In this document: in pieces, positions 54,420-63,725 of the stretch
Layout of the letters: every line of letters starts with the position of its first letter
How positions within the stretch are numbered: the stretch's first letter is position 1
Assembly: GCF_900215655.1 (NCBI RefSeq)
Contig: NZ_OBEN01000001.1
Span: 62,001 to 126,000 of the forward strand
Reading direction: 5' to 3'
DNA: 64,000 nt
Origin: Hydrogenobacter hydrogenophilus
GTDB taxonomy: Bacteria > Aquificota > Aquificia > Aquificales > Aquificaceae
The notes under the pieces: model-generated
Seen by the model: the letters and a program-made list of their open reading frames with translations, nothing else
Database searches by the model: none
What the model was told of the DNA's origin: nothing
Position numbers and translations under genes: made by a program

Positions 54420-56118
54420 AAAGGAAAACTCAAAGATCCTATTCCTCTCCTCTTTAATCTTTATAGGTTTTTTTGTGCTCTTCTTAAGAATAGCTTACCT
54501 TCAGCTCGTAGGAAGGACAGAGTACGTAAAAAGGATAGCGGAAAAGTTTCCAAAGGTCGCGCTCGTAGACATACCCACTTACAGAGGCTCAATAAAAGAC
54601 AGGAATGGCAACGACCTTGCCATGAGCATTCCCACCATATCTGTTTATGCCTTTCCTAAGTATGTCCAAAACAAAGAGGAACTTGCAAGCAGACTTTCCG
54701 CTCCAACAGGTGTGCCTGAAAGGAAGATATTAGAGCAGTTAAATTCAGGGAAAAAATTCGTATGGCTTGCCAAAAAGGTGGATAAAAGTCTTCTACCTTA
54801 CATAAAGGGTGTTATAAAGGATACGGAAAACTCTAAGTATGTGGGAATTCAGGAAGACTTCAAAAGGTTTTATCCGCACGGCTCTTTAGCAAGCAACCTT
54901 ATAGGTTTTTCTGGAGATGACGGCACAGGACTTGAAGGGCTTGAGTACATGCTTAATTCTTTTCTCAATGAAAAGAAACAAAAGATACCTTTTCTTTTCT
55001 CTCCAGAAGGTAGTTTGGCTCTAGAGCCATCTTCCTATGTGGAAGCTTTAAAGTCAAAAACTGTTTACACTACTATAGATTTGGGAGTTCAAAGTATACT
55101 TGAGGACATAAGGGATAAGATAGTCAAGGATTGGAAGCCTAAAAAAGTTGCCATACTTGTTATGGATGCCAAAAGTGGAGACATACTGGGTATGGCCACT
55201 TACCCGTATTATGACCCTAACAATTACGGTAAGTACAAGCCTTGGGAAAGAAGAAACTTTGTAATTACAGATATTTTTGAACCCGGATCCGTGATGAAAC
55301 CCTTCTTCATAGGTATGGCTCTGGACAAAGGCTACATATCTGAGAAATACACCGTAGATGGTGAGCATGGAAAAACTGAGGTTTACGGTAGGACAGTAAG
55401 GGATGTGCATCCCTACGGTAGGCTCACCTTGGATCAAGTGCTTGTAAAGTCTTCCAATGTGGGAACTGTTAAGATAGCTAAGTTTCTTTCAAGAAAAGAC
55501 GTAGAGGAACTTATGCAGAAGATACACTTCAAAGACAGCTTTGGAATACTTCCGGGAGAAACAAAACCAAGGCTACCAGACTACAGATACCCAGCAAACA
55601 TACTTTATTCAAGTATAGGACAGGGTTTGTCTGCCAACCTGCTTAACTTGTGCAGTGCTTTCTCTCTTCTCGCCACAGGTTACATGCCAAAGCCTAAAAT
55701 AATCCTATATACAGAAGATGAGGAAGGAAAAAAGAATTACTACGAGAGCCAGATCCTAAGGCAGGGGCTTTTTTCACAGAGGGTTATGAACTGGCTACAC
55801 AAAAACCTCATAAGGGTAGTGGAAGAAGGTACCGCCAAGCTGGCAAGGTCAGACTACTTTACCATAGCGGGCAAGACAGGAACTTCTCAGAAATTTGACT
55901 TCAGAGTGGGTAAGTACTCAAGGGATAAGGTGGTAGCTTACTTTGTGGGCTACTTTCCGGCAACAGACCCAAGATTCGTAGCTGGCATATCCGTTGATGA
56001 ACCAAAGGGGTTAGCCTACGGAGGCACAGCTGCAGCACCCTACTTTAAAGAGATGGTGGAGAGAGTATCCGCTTACTACAGACTAAAACCCGACAAGCTC
56101 AGCAAGAGCACGCCTTAA
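54406..56118 (+). CDS. ftsI: Peptidoglycan transpeptidase, FtsI / class B penicillin-binding protein
   Basis: This septal transpeptidase cross-links peptidoglycan. The 571-residue protein has a short cytoplasmic tail, one membrane helix (about 11-33), the PBP dimer domain (about 55-220), and the transpeptidase domain with SxxK at S295-VM-K298, SSN (349-351) and KTGT (490-493). No PASTA domains are present. ATG 54406 lies inside the end of carA (14-base overlap). It is far from the murB-ftsZ cluster, so the division genes are split. Confidence 0.94.
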   Translation: MRELKKENSKILFLSSLIFIGFFVLFLRIAYLQLVGRTEYVKRIAEKFPKVALVDIPTYRGSIKDRNGNDLAMSIPTISVYAFPKYVQNKEELASRLSAPTGVPERKILEQLNSGKKFVWLAKKVDKSLLPYIKGVIKDTENSKYVGIQEDFKRFYPHGSLASNLIGFSGDDGTGLEGLEYMLNSFLNEKKQKIPFLFSPEGSLALEPSSYVEALKSKTVYTTIDLGVQSILEDIRDKIVKDWKPKKVAILVMDAKSGDILGMATYPYYDPNNYGKYKPWERRNFVITDIFEPGSVMKPFFIGMALDKGYISEKYTVDGEHGKTEVYGRTVRDVHPYGRLTLDQVLVKSSNVGTVKIAKFLSRKDVEELMQKIHFKDSFGILPGETKPRLPDYRYPANILYSSIGQGLSANLLNLCSAFSLLATGYMPKPKIILYTEDEEGKKNYYESQILRQGLFSQRVMNWLHKNLIRVVEEGTAKLARSDYFTIAGKTGTSQKFDFRVGKYSRDKVVAYFVGYFPATDPRFVAGISVDEPKGLAYGGTAAAPYFKEMVERVSAYYRLKPDKLSKSTP

Positions 56119-56736
56119 GTCTTCAGGGAGGAGCAAACCATCTATCTTAGGAAGTTCCAAAGGTTTAATTCCTGTAAGTTCTTGCACTATCCTTGCGTTA
56201 GTCCTTTCGGATACATCTTTGCCTTCAAACCCGTTCATCACTATACCCTTAATAGTTAGACCCATACTCTTTGCGTAAAAGTAGGTTAAAAAGGTGTGGT
56301 TTATTGTTCCCAAAGTAGCCCTTGCTACTACTAAGATGGGTAAATTCCAATCCTTAGCAAGCCTTGCATAGTCATAATCTCTCTTTATGGGTACTGCGAT
56401 GCCTCCCGCTCCTTCTACTATAACAAACTCGTACTTTTTTAGCATGTTTTCAAAGTGATGCTTTAGATCCTCCAAAGAAAAATCCTTACCCTCTTCCAAA
56501 ATACCCGCATAAGGTGATAAAGGAAGAGAAAAAACAACAGGCACCGCTTCTTTTATGTCTTGCTCAGTTATGCTAACAAGAAGGCTTCCGTCTGCCGGGA
56601 AGTCTTTTACATCTGTCTCTACAGGCTTTAAGTAGCCTACCTTTACTCCTGCCTCTTTAAGAGCGTAAGCTAAGTTGTAAGCCACAAAGGTTTTACCTAC
56701 GCCCGTATCTGTAGCTGTGATAAGCACAGCTCTCAT
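56083..56736 (-). CDS. bioD: Dethiobiotin synthetase
   Basis: BioD closes the ureido ring of biotin precursors with ATP and carbon dioxide. The 217-residue protein has the P-loop TATDTGVGKTFVA, the KPVETDV segment with the catalytic lysine, and EGAGGIAVPI. It overlaps ftsI by 36 bases tail to tail, and its ATG overlaps the cysteine-cluster gene by four bases. Confidence 0.95.
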   Translation of the reverse strand: MRAVLITATDTGVGKTFVAYNLAYALKEAGVKVGYLKPVETDVKDFPADGSLLVSITEQDIKEAVPVVFSLPLSPYAGILEEGKDFSLEDLKHHFENMLKKYEFVIVEGAGGIAVPIKRDYDYARLAKDWNLPILVVARATLGTINHTFLTYFYAKSMGLTIKGIVMNGFEGKDVSERTNARIVQELTGIKPLELPKIDGLLLPEDLRRALAELVGF

Positions 56737-57431
56737 AAGTTCAACCTCCTGATGAGTTTTTCCCAGTTTTGAAGGGAGTTCAAATGTGCGTATATTATCC
56801 GCAGATAGCCTTTTGATGAAAACTCCTTTAATACATCTTTTGGAAGTTCCAAGAGCTTATCTTCATCTACTGCGTTGAAAGAGATCTCCACCTTTTCAAA
56901 TACGAGCTTATACCCTACCACCAGATCCCTTTCAAAAAGCGTTTTCAAAAACTCTTCTGTCTGAGCCTTTGCTTTTTCAAGCTTAAGAGCGTATACAAAA
57001 AAATCCTTCTCAAAATCTGGGTTTATGTGATCTCCATCAAAGATCTTCTTCCCTTTCTCTGTAGAAAAACCTGGGCATGTTAGGTCCATGGCTAAACACC
57101 CTTGACTTATAAAGAAAGGGTACTGCTTGCAAGTATAAGGTTTTTCATCTTCCAATGTACAACCTTTCCCCTCCCTTAGATAAACGCATCCCCTTTTGTC
57201 CTCTCTGAGCCTTAGATAAGCACACAAAAGAGGGTTTTCGTTGCCCTGCTGATCTACTTCTACTGTTATAACCACAGGAAAGTACTTGGAAAGCCTTGGA
57301 ACCTCATCCAACGCTATAAAAGTTCGATCGGGTATAAAACAACAGCTTGAAGGACATAGAGACTTTAAGCATTCCCATTTCAAGTTTTTGTCCTTTTCCG
57401 GATCCATTTGGCGTACGTGGGAAAAAAGCAT
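56733..57431 (-). CDS. YkgJ-type cysteine-cluster protein
   Basis: The 232-residue protein has the N-terminal CLKSLCPSSCC (about 21-31) and the later GCVYLREGKGCTLEDEKPYTCKQYPFF (about 81-107, key cysteines at its start, middle and end) typical of the YkgJ family. These proteins probably bind zinc or an iron-sulfur cluster. The C-terminal half (about 140-232) is helical and unassigned. The start MLFSHVRQ is supported by TATAAT (57445-57440) ending eight bases upstream. Confidence 0.87.
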   Translation of the reverse strand: MLFSHVRQMDPEKDKNLKWECLKSLCPSSCCFIPDRTFIALDEVPRLSKYFPVVITVEVDQQGNENPLLCAYLRLREDKRGCVYLREGKGCTLEDEKPYTCKQYPFFISQGCLAMDLTCPGFSTEKGKKIFDGDHINPDFEKDFFVYALKLEKAKAQTEEFLKTLFERDLVVGYKLVFEKVEISFNAVDEDKLLELPKDVLKEFSSKGYLRIIYAHLNSLQNWEKLIRRLNL

Positions 57432-57452
57432 GAGAAAAGATTATAAAAAATT

Positions 57453-57480
57453 TTGACTTTTTCCTTGCAAGAGCTAAAAT
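57453..57480 (+). promoter_or_regulatory. Promoter of the second GYD gene / metF operon
   Basis: TTGACT (57453-57458), 16 bases, TAAAAT (57475-57480). A ribosome-binding site GGGAGGT (57491-57497) follows, so this unit has a conventional short leader. Confidence 0.65.
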
Positions 57481-57503
57481 ATTTACTTTAGGGAGGTTTA
57501 AAA

Positions 57504-57803
57504 ATGGCACTTTTTGTGATGCTTACTACACTAACGGATGAAGGAATGAAAACACTCAAACACAGGCCGGAAAGGATAAAGGAAGTAGATAGAGAGGTGA
57601 TGGAACGCTTTGGCGTAAAGCTAATAGCCCAGTATGCGGTTATGGGTCCTTACGATTTTGTAAACATCTTAGAGGCACCAGACAACGATACTATCGTCAA
57701 GATGGCTATTGAACTTGGCTCAAGGGGTACTATAAGGACCCTCACCATGCCTGCCATTGATGTGGAACAGCTCATAAAGGATCTGCAAGAGCTAAACAAG
57801 TGA
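57504..57803 (+). CDS. GYD-domain protein, copy 2
   Basis: A 99-residue GYD-family protein starting MALFVMLTTLTDEGMKTLKHRPERI with the motif MGPYDFVNILEAPDNDTIVKMAIELGSRGTIRTLTMPA. It resembles the protein encoded at 24221-24532 but is closer to the family consensus. Biochemical function is unknown. It leads an operon with an unknown gene and metF; the next ATG overlaps its stop by no bases but follows at once. Confidence 0.87.
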   Translation: MALFVMLTTLTDEGMKTLKHRPERIKEVDREVMERFGVKLIAQYAVMGPYDFVNILEAPDNDTIVKMAIELGSRGTIRTLTMPAIDVEQLIKDLQELNK

Positions 57804-58151
57804 ATGCAAGATACTCTTAAAACCTTCTACAAGGTGATAACGGACTATACGGATCTCAGGTGGGCGAAAACCAGAGATGATCTCATAAGCAAGATAATAA
57901 AAGTTCTTAGGGCTTTTTCGGAAGGCAGAGACATACAGGATGTTCTTGCTGAAAGGAGCTTATCTGCGGAAGTAGAAAACTCCTTAAGCTACCTTTATGA
58001 ATTTTCGCAAAAGAATAGAGAAGAACTTGACAAACTTATAAGCGCTTTGGGTATTTTTGTTAAGTCTCCAGCACCGTGTAAGATGACTATAATAAGACTT
58101 GCGGAGGTTTTGCTTGAAGATAGGAGAGATACTAAGGTCAGGGACTTTTAG
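57804..58151 (+). CDS. Unknown helical protein between GYD and metF genes
   Basis: A 115-residue protein, helical and without signal peptide or membrane segments, that I do not recognise. It begins directly after the GYD stop codon (TGA then ATG) and its 3' end overlaps metF by 38 bases, so the three genes must be expressed together. The region around residues 60-105 looks like two amphipathic helices. Confidence 0.8.
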   Translation: MQDTLKTFYKVITDYTDLRWAKTRDDLISKIIKVLRAFSEGRDIQDVLAERSLSAEVENSLSYLYEFSQKNREELDKLISALGIFVKSPAPCKMTIIRLAEVLLEDRRDTKVRDF

Positions 58152-59004
58152 TGTGTCCTTTGAGTTTTTTCCACCTAAGACAGAGGAGGGAGAAAGAGAG
58201 CTTTTTGAAACTATACGAAATCTTGAACATATATCACCCACCTTTGTTTCCGTCACTTACGGAGCTGGAGGAAGCACAAGGGACAGAACCAAAAGAGTAG
58301 TAGAAAAAATACACAGGGAGACAAATCTAACAGTCATGGCACACCTCACATGCATAGCCCACTCAAAGCAAGAGATTTTGAATATATTAGAGGAATACAG
58401 AAATATAGGTATAGAAAACATATTAGCTTTAAGGGGGGATATGCCTAAAAACCTTGAACCGCCTGCAGATGCGTGCAAGTATGCTTATGAGTTGGTGATG
58501 CTCATAAGAGAAAACTTCAAAGAAGCCTTTTCTATAGGTGTAGCCTCTTATCCTGAGGGGCACCCAGAATCTCCCAACATGGAGTGGGAGATAAGGTACT
58601 TTAAGAAAAAGGTGTCTGCGGGTGCTGACTTTTCCATAACTCAGATGTTCTTTGTGAACGAATACTATTACAGGTTTGTTGAGCTTTGTCAAAAAGAAGG
58701 TGTGTACATACCCATAATACCAGGCATCATGCCTATAACCAATTTTAAGCAGGTGAGCAAATTCGCTTCCATGTGCGGTGCTACCATACCTGATGAGCTA
58801 ATCAAAAAGTTAGAGCCTTATGCGGATAACCAAGAAGAGACAACCAAGATAGGAGTGGAGTTTGCCATAAGGCAGTGCGAAGACCTTTTGGAAAACGGCG
58901 TGCCTGGGCTACACTTTTATACGCTCAATAAATCCAAAGCCACAATACAGATATACGAGGCAATAAAGGATCGCATAGAAGCCCTAAGAAAGGTGGAACT
59001 TTAG
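58114..59004 (+). CDS. metF: 5,10-methylenetetrahydrofolate reductase
   Basis: MetF reduces methylene-THF to methyl-THF with FAD for methionine synthesis. The 296-residue barrel protein starts [26 protein letters not shown]. It has [21 protein letters not shown], and [14 protein letters not shown]. The TTG at 58114 is chosen because CGGAGG (58102-58107) lies at the right distance; an earlier in-frame TTG would start before that site. Confidence 0.95.
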   Translation: MKIGEILRSGTFSVSFEFFPPKTEEGERELFETIRNLEHISPTFVSVTYGAGGSTRDRTKRVVEKIHRETNLTVMAHLTCIAHSKQEILNILEEYRNIGIENILALRGDMPKNLEPPADACKYAYELVMLIRENFKEAFSIGVASYPEGHPESPNMEWEIRYFKKKVSAGADFSITQMFFVNEYYYRFVELCQKEGVYIPIIPGIMPITNFKQVSKFASMCGATIPDELIKKLEPYADNQEETTKIGVEFAIRQCEDLLENGVPGLHFYTLNKSKATIQIYEAIKDRIEALRKVEL

Positions 59005-60413
59005 GGTCCTATCTGTCTGAGGAATGCAGGTATCTCTTCACTTTTTGTCCATCCGCACTCCTCAAGGGCATTGTCAATAGATTCAAGAAGTTTATGGGTT
59101 TTTTCCGCAAGGTATCTGATAAAGTCCTCTCTTCTTCCCTTGAACTGTTCTATTTCTTCCAAACTCACCTCGGGAAAGCGCGAGACTATCCTCTCCTTTA
59201 CTATCTTCCATGCGGTTGGATTGGAATAAAGGTTAAACTCTTTAGCTCTTACCGTTTCCTTTACAGCAAGGCTTTTGAGAAATTCCATCCGTGTAGGTTC
59301 TATGGTGATTATAGCCTCAGCCATAAGTGGATCTACCGTGTAGAATATGCCAAACATCTTACCCAGTATCCTTCTCTGGGTTCTTATGATCACATCAATT
59401 TTGTCCTGTACCTGTTCTTCCACTTTATCGTAGATAAGCTCGTAGTAATTTAGTTGTTCAAGCTCAAGACCTCCTAAGTACCTTATAAAGTTGGCAAGTT
59501 CGTGGTAGCTTGTTTCCCTATCCTCTTGTATTATCTCCTTCTTCACCGCTTTCTCAAGCTCGCCGTAATCTAAGATAACGTCCGTATGTACAGGTGGCAC
59601 TATGTGGTATGTTTCCGATTCCCATCCTGCCTTTCTGAGAATCTGTTCTGCTCCACTATCGTCTATGTTGTACTTCTGCATTAAAAGTTTTTTTAGTCCT
59701 TCTCTGTCTTTTTTGTACTTGTCTAACTCCTCGTCAGGTATATTCACATCAACATAAACAAACTTTTCAACTCCACCCTCCTTTATGAATATGTTCTTTC
59801 TACCCTTTATGTGTCTCTTTATAAAAGCCCAGTCTTCTTCTGTCATGATGGGTTCTGGATGCCATTCTCTTGACATCTCCTCCTCAAGCTCAAGGTAAGG
59901 AACAGATTCATACCAGGTAGCCTTATTGAGTTTAGACTCTATAACTTCTTCCCCTTCACCTGTTTTTTCTTTTACATACTCTATGAACTCCTTCCTCTTG
60001 AACTTGAACCTGTCTATTTCATCAAGAGTAAGTTCAGGAAATAGTATCTTTAGCTTGTAGCGTATGAAGTCCCAGTTTCCAAACAGGTTTTGGGGTTCCA
60101 AAGCCTCATAACCGTAGGGGTTAGTTTTGAGAAAATCAAGATAGTACTTTATAAAAGTCCTTACCCTTGGGTCTGTTAGGGCGAGGATCTTTATAAACTC
60201 AGGGTCATAAAACTCTATAATGCCCAAAAGCCTAGCTATATTTACTTTTTTAATATTGTGAAGGTGGCAAAGCTCTATCCTGTATCTTTTGGGAATACCA
60301 CTTTCTACACAGTACTCATTTAACACATCCATTTCAGATTTGAGCATGCTTCTGAAAAAAGCAAGCTTTTCCTTCTGACTGAGTTTTTCTTTGCTCAAAA
60401 GTAGCTCCAACAT
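59001..60413 (-). CDS. Protein with three CsbD-like modules
   Basis: A 470-residue soluble, acidic, helical protein not assigned to any family. Three segments share one pattern (W, then K, then a turn with L/V-(T/S/P)-x-EE, a K/R-R-rich helix, a kT/Y-G segment, and a final W): residues about 114-167, 195-264 and 402-455. This is the layout of CsbD/YjbJ stress proteins, of which the third and first copies are closest. The N-terminal 110 residues and 280-395 are separate helical regions. ATG 60413 follows AGGAGGTG; a GTG three codons upstream is part of that site. Confidence 0.7.
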   Translation of the reverse strand: MLELLLSKEKLSQKEKLAFFRSMLKSEMDVLNEYCVESGIPKRYRIELCHLHNIKKVNIARLLGIIEFYDPEFIKILALTDPRVRTFIKYYLDFLKTNPYGYEALEPQNLFGNWDFIRYKLKILFPELTLDEIDRFKFKRKEFIEYVKEKTGEGEEVIESKLNKATWYESVPYLELEEEMSREWHPEPIMTEEDWAFIKRHIKGRKNIFIKEGGVEKFVYVDVNIPDEELDKYKKDREGLKKLLMQKYNIDDSGAEQILRKAGWESETYHIVPPVHTDVILDYGELEKAVKKEIIQEDRETSYHELANFIRYLGGLELEQLNYYELIYDKVEEQVQDKIDVIIRTQRRILGKMFGIFYTVDPLMAEAIITIEPTRMEFLKSLAVKETVRAKEFNLYSNPTAWKIVKERIVSRFPEVSLEEIEQFKGRREDFIRYLAEKTHKLLESIDNALEECGWTKSEEIPAFLRQIGP

Positions 60414-60499
60414 AGTTCCCACCTCCTGTAATGATGAATATAAAGCAGGGTAGCGTTATTCGCTATTAGAAGTCTTTAAAGGTGCATAAAGAATTGTTA

Positions 60500-61900
60500 T
60501 TAAAAATCAAGGTCGTAGTCATCTTCAGAAAGTTCTTCCAAATCAGGTTCGTAAGTCTCCACACTTTGTGTGCTTGCGGACTCTAGAGGTCTAAAGCTTG
60601 CAGTTTCTTTGATAAAGGCTACCTTTACTATGCCTGTTGGACCTTGCCTTTGTTTTGCTACTATGATCTCCGCTATTCCCTGCTCTTCGGGTGGAGGGGA
60701 CTTCTTATAGTATTCGGGTCTGTGTATAAAGATGATAAGATCCGCATCCTGCTCTATCTGTCCGCTCTCTCTCAGATCCGCAAGCTGTGGTCTTTTGTCG
60801 CTTCTGTGTTCCACCTGACGGGACAGCTGTGCTAAGGCCACTACGGGCACATTGAGTTCCTTTGCCAAAGCTTTTAGGTTTCTGGAGATCTCTGCCACCT
60901 CTTCCTGTCTTGAGGATTTTCGTACTGGGGGTCTTAGGAGCTGAAGGTAGTCTATAAAAGCTACCTCCACACCTTTTTCTTTCTTTAGCTTTCTTGTCTT
61001 TATCCTTAGGTCTGTGGTTGAAAGGGTAGGTGTGTCATCTATGTATATTTCACAGCGAGAAAGTTCAAGAGCTGCTCCTATGAGCTTGTTTCTCTCTTCC
61101 TCTTTTATAAAACCTCTCCTCATGTTCTGAAGAGAAACTCCGGAAAGCATAGAAAGCGCTCTCATGATAAGTTGTTCCTTGCTCATCTCAAGGGAGTATA
61201 TGACTACAGGGACTTTTTCTTCCATAGCCATGTTTATAGCCATGGAAAGCATAAAACTGGATTTACCCATACCTGGTCTTGCAGCCACTATAATAAGGTC
61301 TGAGGGATGAAAGCCTGTGGTTAGTACATCAAGGTCTAAAAAGCCTGTTGCCCTACCTGTGATGAGCTTTTCTTCCTTTCTGTGCTTCTCTATTATGTCT
61401 ATGACTTTACTTACAACTTCCTTTACATGGTAATAGTGGGTTATGGTTTGCTTTTCGGATATCTCAAGAACCTTGTGGGTTATGAAGTCAATGAGTCTGT
61501 TAAAGTCTGGCTCTTCCTTTATGCCTTTAAGAGTGTTTATAGAAAGCTCCATAAGACTTCTAAGTCCTGACTTTTCTTTTACGAGCTTTATGGCTTCTTC
61601 CAGCAGAGCACCTTTTGCCGCCTCGTCAACAAGAGCATAAACAAATGACATGTCTATCCTACCGCTTAGCCCATACCTGTTTATGTATTCTCGCAGAACT
61701 ATATCATCCCAGTCTTTACCTTTATCTTCCCAAAGCTTGTAAAGTAGAGAAAAAAGAAGTCTATGATTTTCCAAGTAAAAATCTTCCTCTCTGAGGTACT
61801 CAAGTACCTGAGGTATAGTTTCTGGATCAAGGATCATGGCTCCCAGTATGGCTCTTTCTGCCAACTCGTCGTGAGGGGGATCTATGTCTAAATATGTCAT
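60500..61900 (-). CDS. dnaB: Replicative DNA helicase
   Basis: DnaB unwinds DNA at the fork as a hexamer. The 466-residue protein has the N-terminal helical domain (PPHDELAERAILGAMILDPE) and a RecA-like domain with Walker A AARPGMGKSSF, Walker B VEVAFIDYLQLL and the C-terminal QIEQDADLIIFIHRPEYY and AKQRQGPTG motifs. No intein is present. A TATAAT (minus strand) ends 11 bases before the ATG. Confidence 0.97.
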   Translation of the reverse strand: MTYLDIDPPHDELAERAILGAMILDPETIPQVLEYLREEDFYLENHRLLFSLLYKLWEDKGKDWDDIVLREYINRYGLSGRIDMSFVYALVDEAAKGALLEEAIKLVKEKSGLRSLMELSINTLKGIKEEPDFNRLIDFITHKVLEISEKQTITHYYHVKEVVSKVIDIIEKHRKEEKLITGRATGFLDLDVLTTGFHPSDLIIVAARPGMGKSSFMLSMAINMAMEEKVPVVIYSLEMSKEQLIMRALSMLSGVSLQNMRRGFIKEEERNKLIGAALELSRCEIYIDDTPTLSTTDLRIKTRKLKKEKGVEVAFIDYLQLLRPPVRKSSRQEEVAEISRNLKALAKELNVPVVALAQLSRQVEHRSDKRPQLADLRESGQIEQDADLIIFIHRPEYYKKSPPPEEQGIAEIIVAKQRQGPTGIVKVAFIKETASFRPLESASTQSVETYEPDLEELSEDDYDLDF

Positions 61901-61913
61901 AGGTGCTGATGAT

Positions 61914-61921
61914 TATAAAAT
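61914..61921 (+). promoter_or_regulatory. -10 region of ubiA
   Basis: TATAAA (61914-61919) or TAAAAT (61916-61921) ends eight or six bases before the ubiA ATG. No Shine-Dalgarno sequence is present. The overlapping minus-strand TATAAT serves dnaB, so both promoters occupy the same 27-base gap. Confidence 0.45.
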
Positions 61922-61927
61922 ATTACC

Positions 61928-62788
61928 ATGAGCCTAAAAGACAAGCTAATAGACTACGCAAATTTAGTGAAGTTTGAACACACGATATTTGCTCTCCCTT
62001 TTGCATTAGCTTCTGTTTTAATACTGTATAAATCCTTCCCAAGCTGGTGGAAGATTTTTTGGATAGTTTTTGCTTTGGTCAGTGCAAGAACTGCGGGAAT
62101 GGCTCTAAACAGACTTATAGACCTACCTATAGACGAAAAAAACCCAAGAACTAAAAACTGGGTGCATGTTTCCGGTAGAGTAAAAAAGCACGAAATAATA
62201 ATTCTTATCATCATATCCTGTGTATTATTTGTATTTTCCGCACTTTTTATAAATTTTTACGCTTTTTTATTGTCTCCTATTGTTATATTTCTCCTCTGGC
62301 TTTACCCTTACTCAAAGCGCTTTACAAACTTTCCGCATCTTGTTCTTGGAGTGATCTACTTTCTCATACCCATAGGTGTGGATATAGCTCTGAACGAAAA
62401 GGTGTCTCTTCTTTCGGTTTTGTTAGGAACTGCCATGGCTTTTTGGGTTGCTGGTTTTGACATACTTTATTCTCTTCAAGACTATGAGTTTGACAAGCAA
62501 CATCACATAAAGTCCGTAGCTGTAAAGTTTGGCATAGAATCCGCTATAGCTCTGTCAAGGCTATTCCATGTTATCACTTTCTTTTCCCTCGTGCTTGTAG
62601 GTCTTATCTCCCCCCAGTTGGGTTATATTTACTTTATAGGTCTTTTGGTTCTTGCGGGCTTTCTTTTCTACGAACATAGCCTTATAAAACCCCATGACCT
62701 TTCCAAGATAAACAAAGCCTTTTTTACTGTTAATGGCTACATAAGTTTGATCTTTTTATTTGTAGTGCTTTTGGATAGACTCTTTTGA
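61928..62788 (+). CDS. ubiA: UbiA-family prenyltransferase
   Basis: The 286-residue membrane protein has about eight helices. The first aspartate-rich motif ALNRLIDLPIDEKNPRT (about 58-74) and the second YSLQDYEFDKQHHIKSV (about 182-198) match UbiA/MenA enzymes that prenylate an aromatic ring in quinone synthesis. The substrate (4-hydroxybenzoate or a naphthoate) cannot be told. The 3' end overlaps the LysR gene by 52 bases. Confidence 0.9.
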   Translation: MSLKDKLIDYANLVKFEHTIFALPFALASVLILYKSFPSWWKIFWIVFALVSARTAGMALNRLIDLPIDEKNPRTKNWVHVSGRVKKHEIIILIIISCVLFVFSALFINFYAFLLSPIVIFLLWLYPYSKRFTNFPHLVLGVIYFLIPIGVDIALNEKVSLLSVLLGTAMAFWVAGFDILYSLQDYEFDKQHHIKSVAVKFGIESAIALSRLFHVITFFSLVLVGLISPQLGYIYFIGLLVLAGFLFYEHSLIKPHDLSKINKAFFTVNGYISLIFLFVVLLDRLF

Positions 62789-63663
62789 AGTATTTGGTCA
62801 ATAAATAATCTTACTGCTGGACTTTGGGGTCTTTTTCTGTCATAAATGAGATAAAAGCTCCTTTTTATAGGTTCCAAGTCTTTAACTCTAATCACCTGCA
62901 GGTCTTTTTTATCTTTTAGTGCGTAAGAAGAGACAAAAGATATCGCTTGAACCTTTTTGAGCAAGGAAAGGATCATATGATTTTTGTCAACTACAGCTAT
63001 GATGTTTAAGTCTCTAATATCTATACCTTTTGTCCTGAGTATGCTCTCTACAAACTTTCTGGTACCAGAAGACTCCTCCCTGAGTATAAAAGGATACTTA
63101 AGAAAGTCGTTAAGGGATAAATTCTTGGGAATGCTTTTGCTACCTACAAAGTGTATGGTATCCTCCCACATTTCAAACACCTCAAGGTCTGGGTTTGTAC
63201 ACCTAAAACCTATAAAACCCATGTCTACACTGCCTTCTTCTACCATATTAAGGATCTTTATGGAATCTTCCACAACTACCTCTACACTGCTGTTAGGGTT
63301 GTTTGCCAGATAGTCTCCTAAGATGTCCGGAAGAAGATATGTTCCTGGAACGGAGCTCGCACCTATCCTTATGTGTCCTTTGTAAGATCCTGATATGAGC
63401 TTTATCTCCTCTAAGGCAAGAAGTTTCAGCTCAAGTATCTTTTTTGCATAGGGGTAAAGTATGTGTGCATTGCTGGTGGGGATGAGCGTTCTACCCTTTC
63501 GGTAAAAGAGCTTTAAACCTATGGATTTTTCAAGCTGGTTTATGTGGAAGCTTATGGTGGACTGGGATAAGTGCAAGCAGTTAACGCTCTTTGCTATGCT
63601 TCCTTTTTCGTACACACAGCAGAAAAGCTCAAGAAGTCTTGTATCCAAGTATATGTTTTTCAT
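62737..63663 (-). CDS. LysR-family transcriptional regulator
   Basis: The 308-residue protein has the N-terminal LysR helix-turn-helix (GSIAKSVNCLHLSQSTISFHINQLEKSIGLKLF region, about 15-50) and a periplasmic-binding-like effector domain (about 90-295). It is closest in style to the CysB/CbbR group, but the effector and targets are unknown. Divergent or neighbouring targets usually include the gene behind the start; the partial UPF0114 gene lies there on the same strand. Confidence 0.9.
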   Translation of the reverse strand: MKNIYLDTRLLELFCCVYEKGSIAKSVNCLHLSQSTISFHINQLEKSIGLKLFYRKGRTLIPTSNAHILYPYAKKILELKLLALEEIKLISGSYKGHIRIGASSVPGTYLLPDILGDYLANNPNSSVEVVVEDSIKILNMVEEGSVDMGFIGFRCTNPDLEVFEMWEDTIHFVGSKSIPKNLSLNDFLKYPFILREESSGTRKFVESILRTKGIDIRDLNIIAVVDKNHMILSLLKKVQAISFVSSYALKDKKDLQVIRVKDLEPIKRSFYLIYDRKRPQSPAVRLFIDQILQKSLSKSTTNKKIKLM

Positions 63664-63725
63664 CGTTTGTAAAATCTAAACTTATGTTCAGAAGGAGACA
63701 ATAAAACGTGTCATACCTTTTTGAA

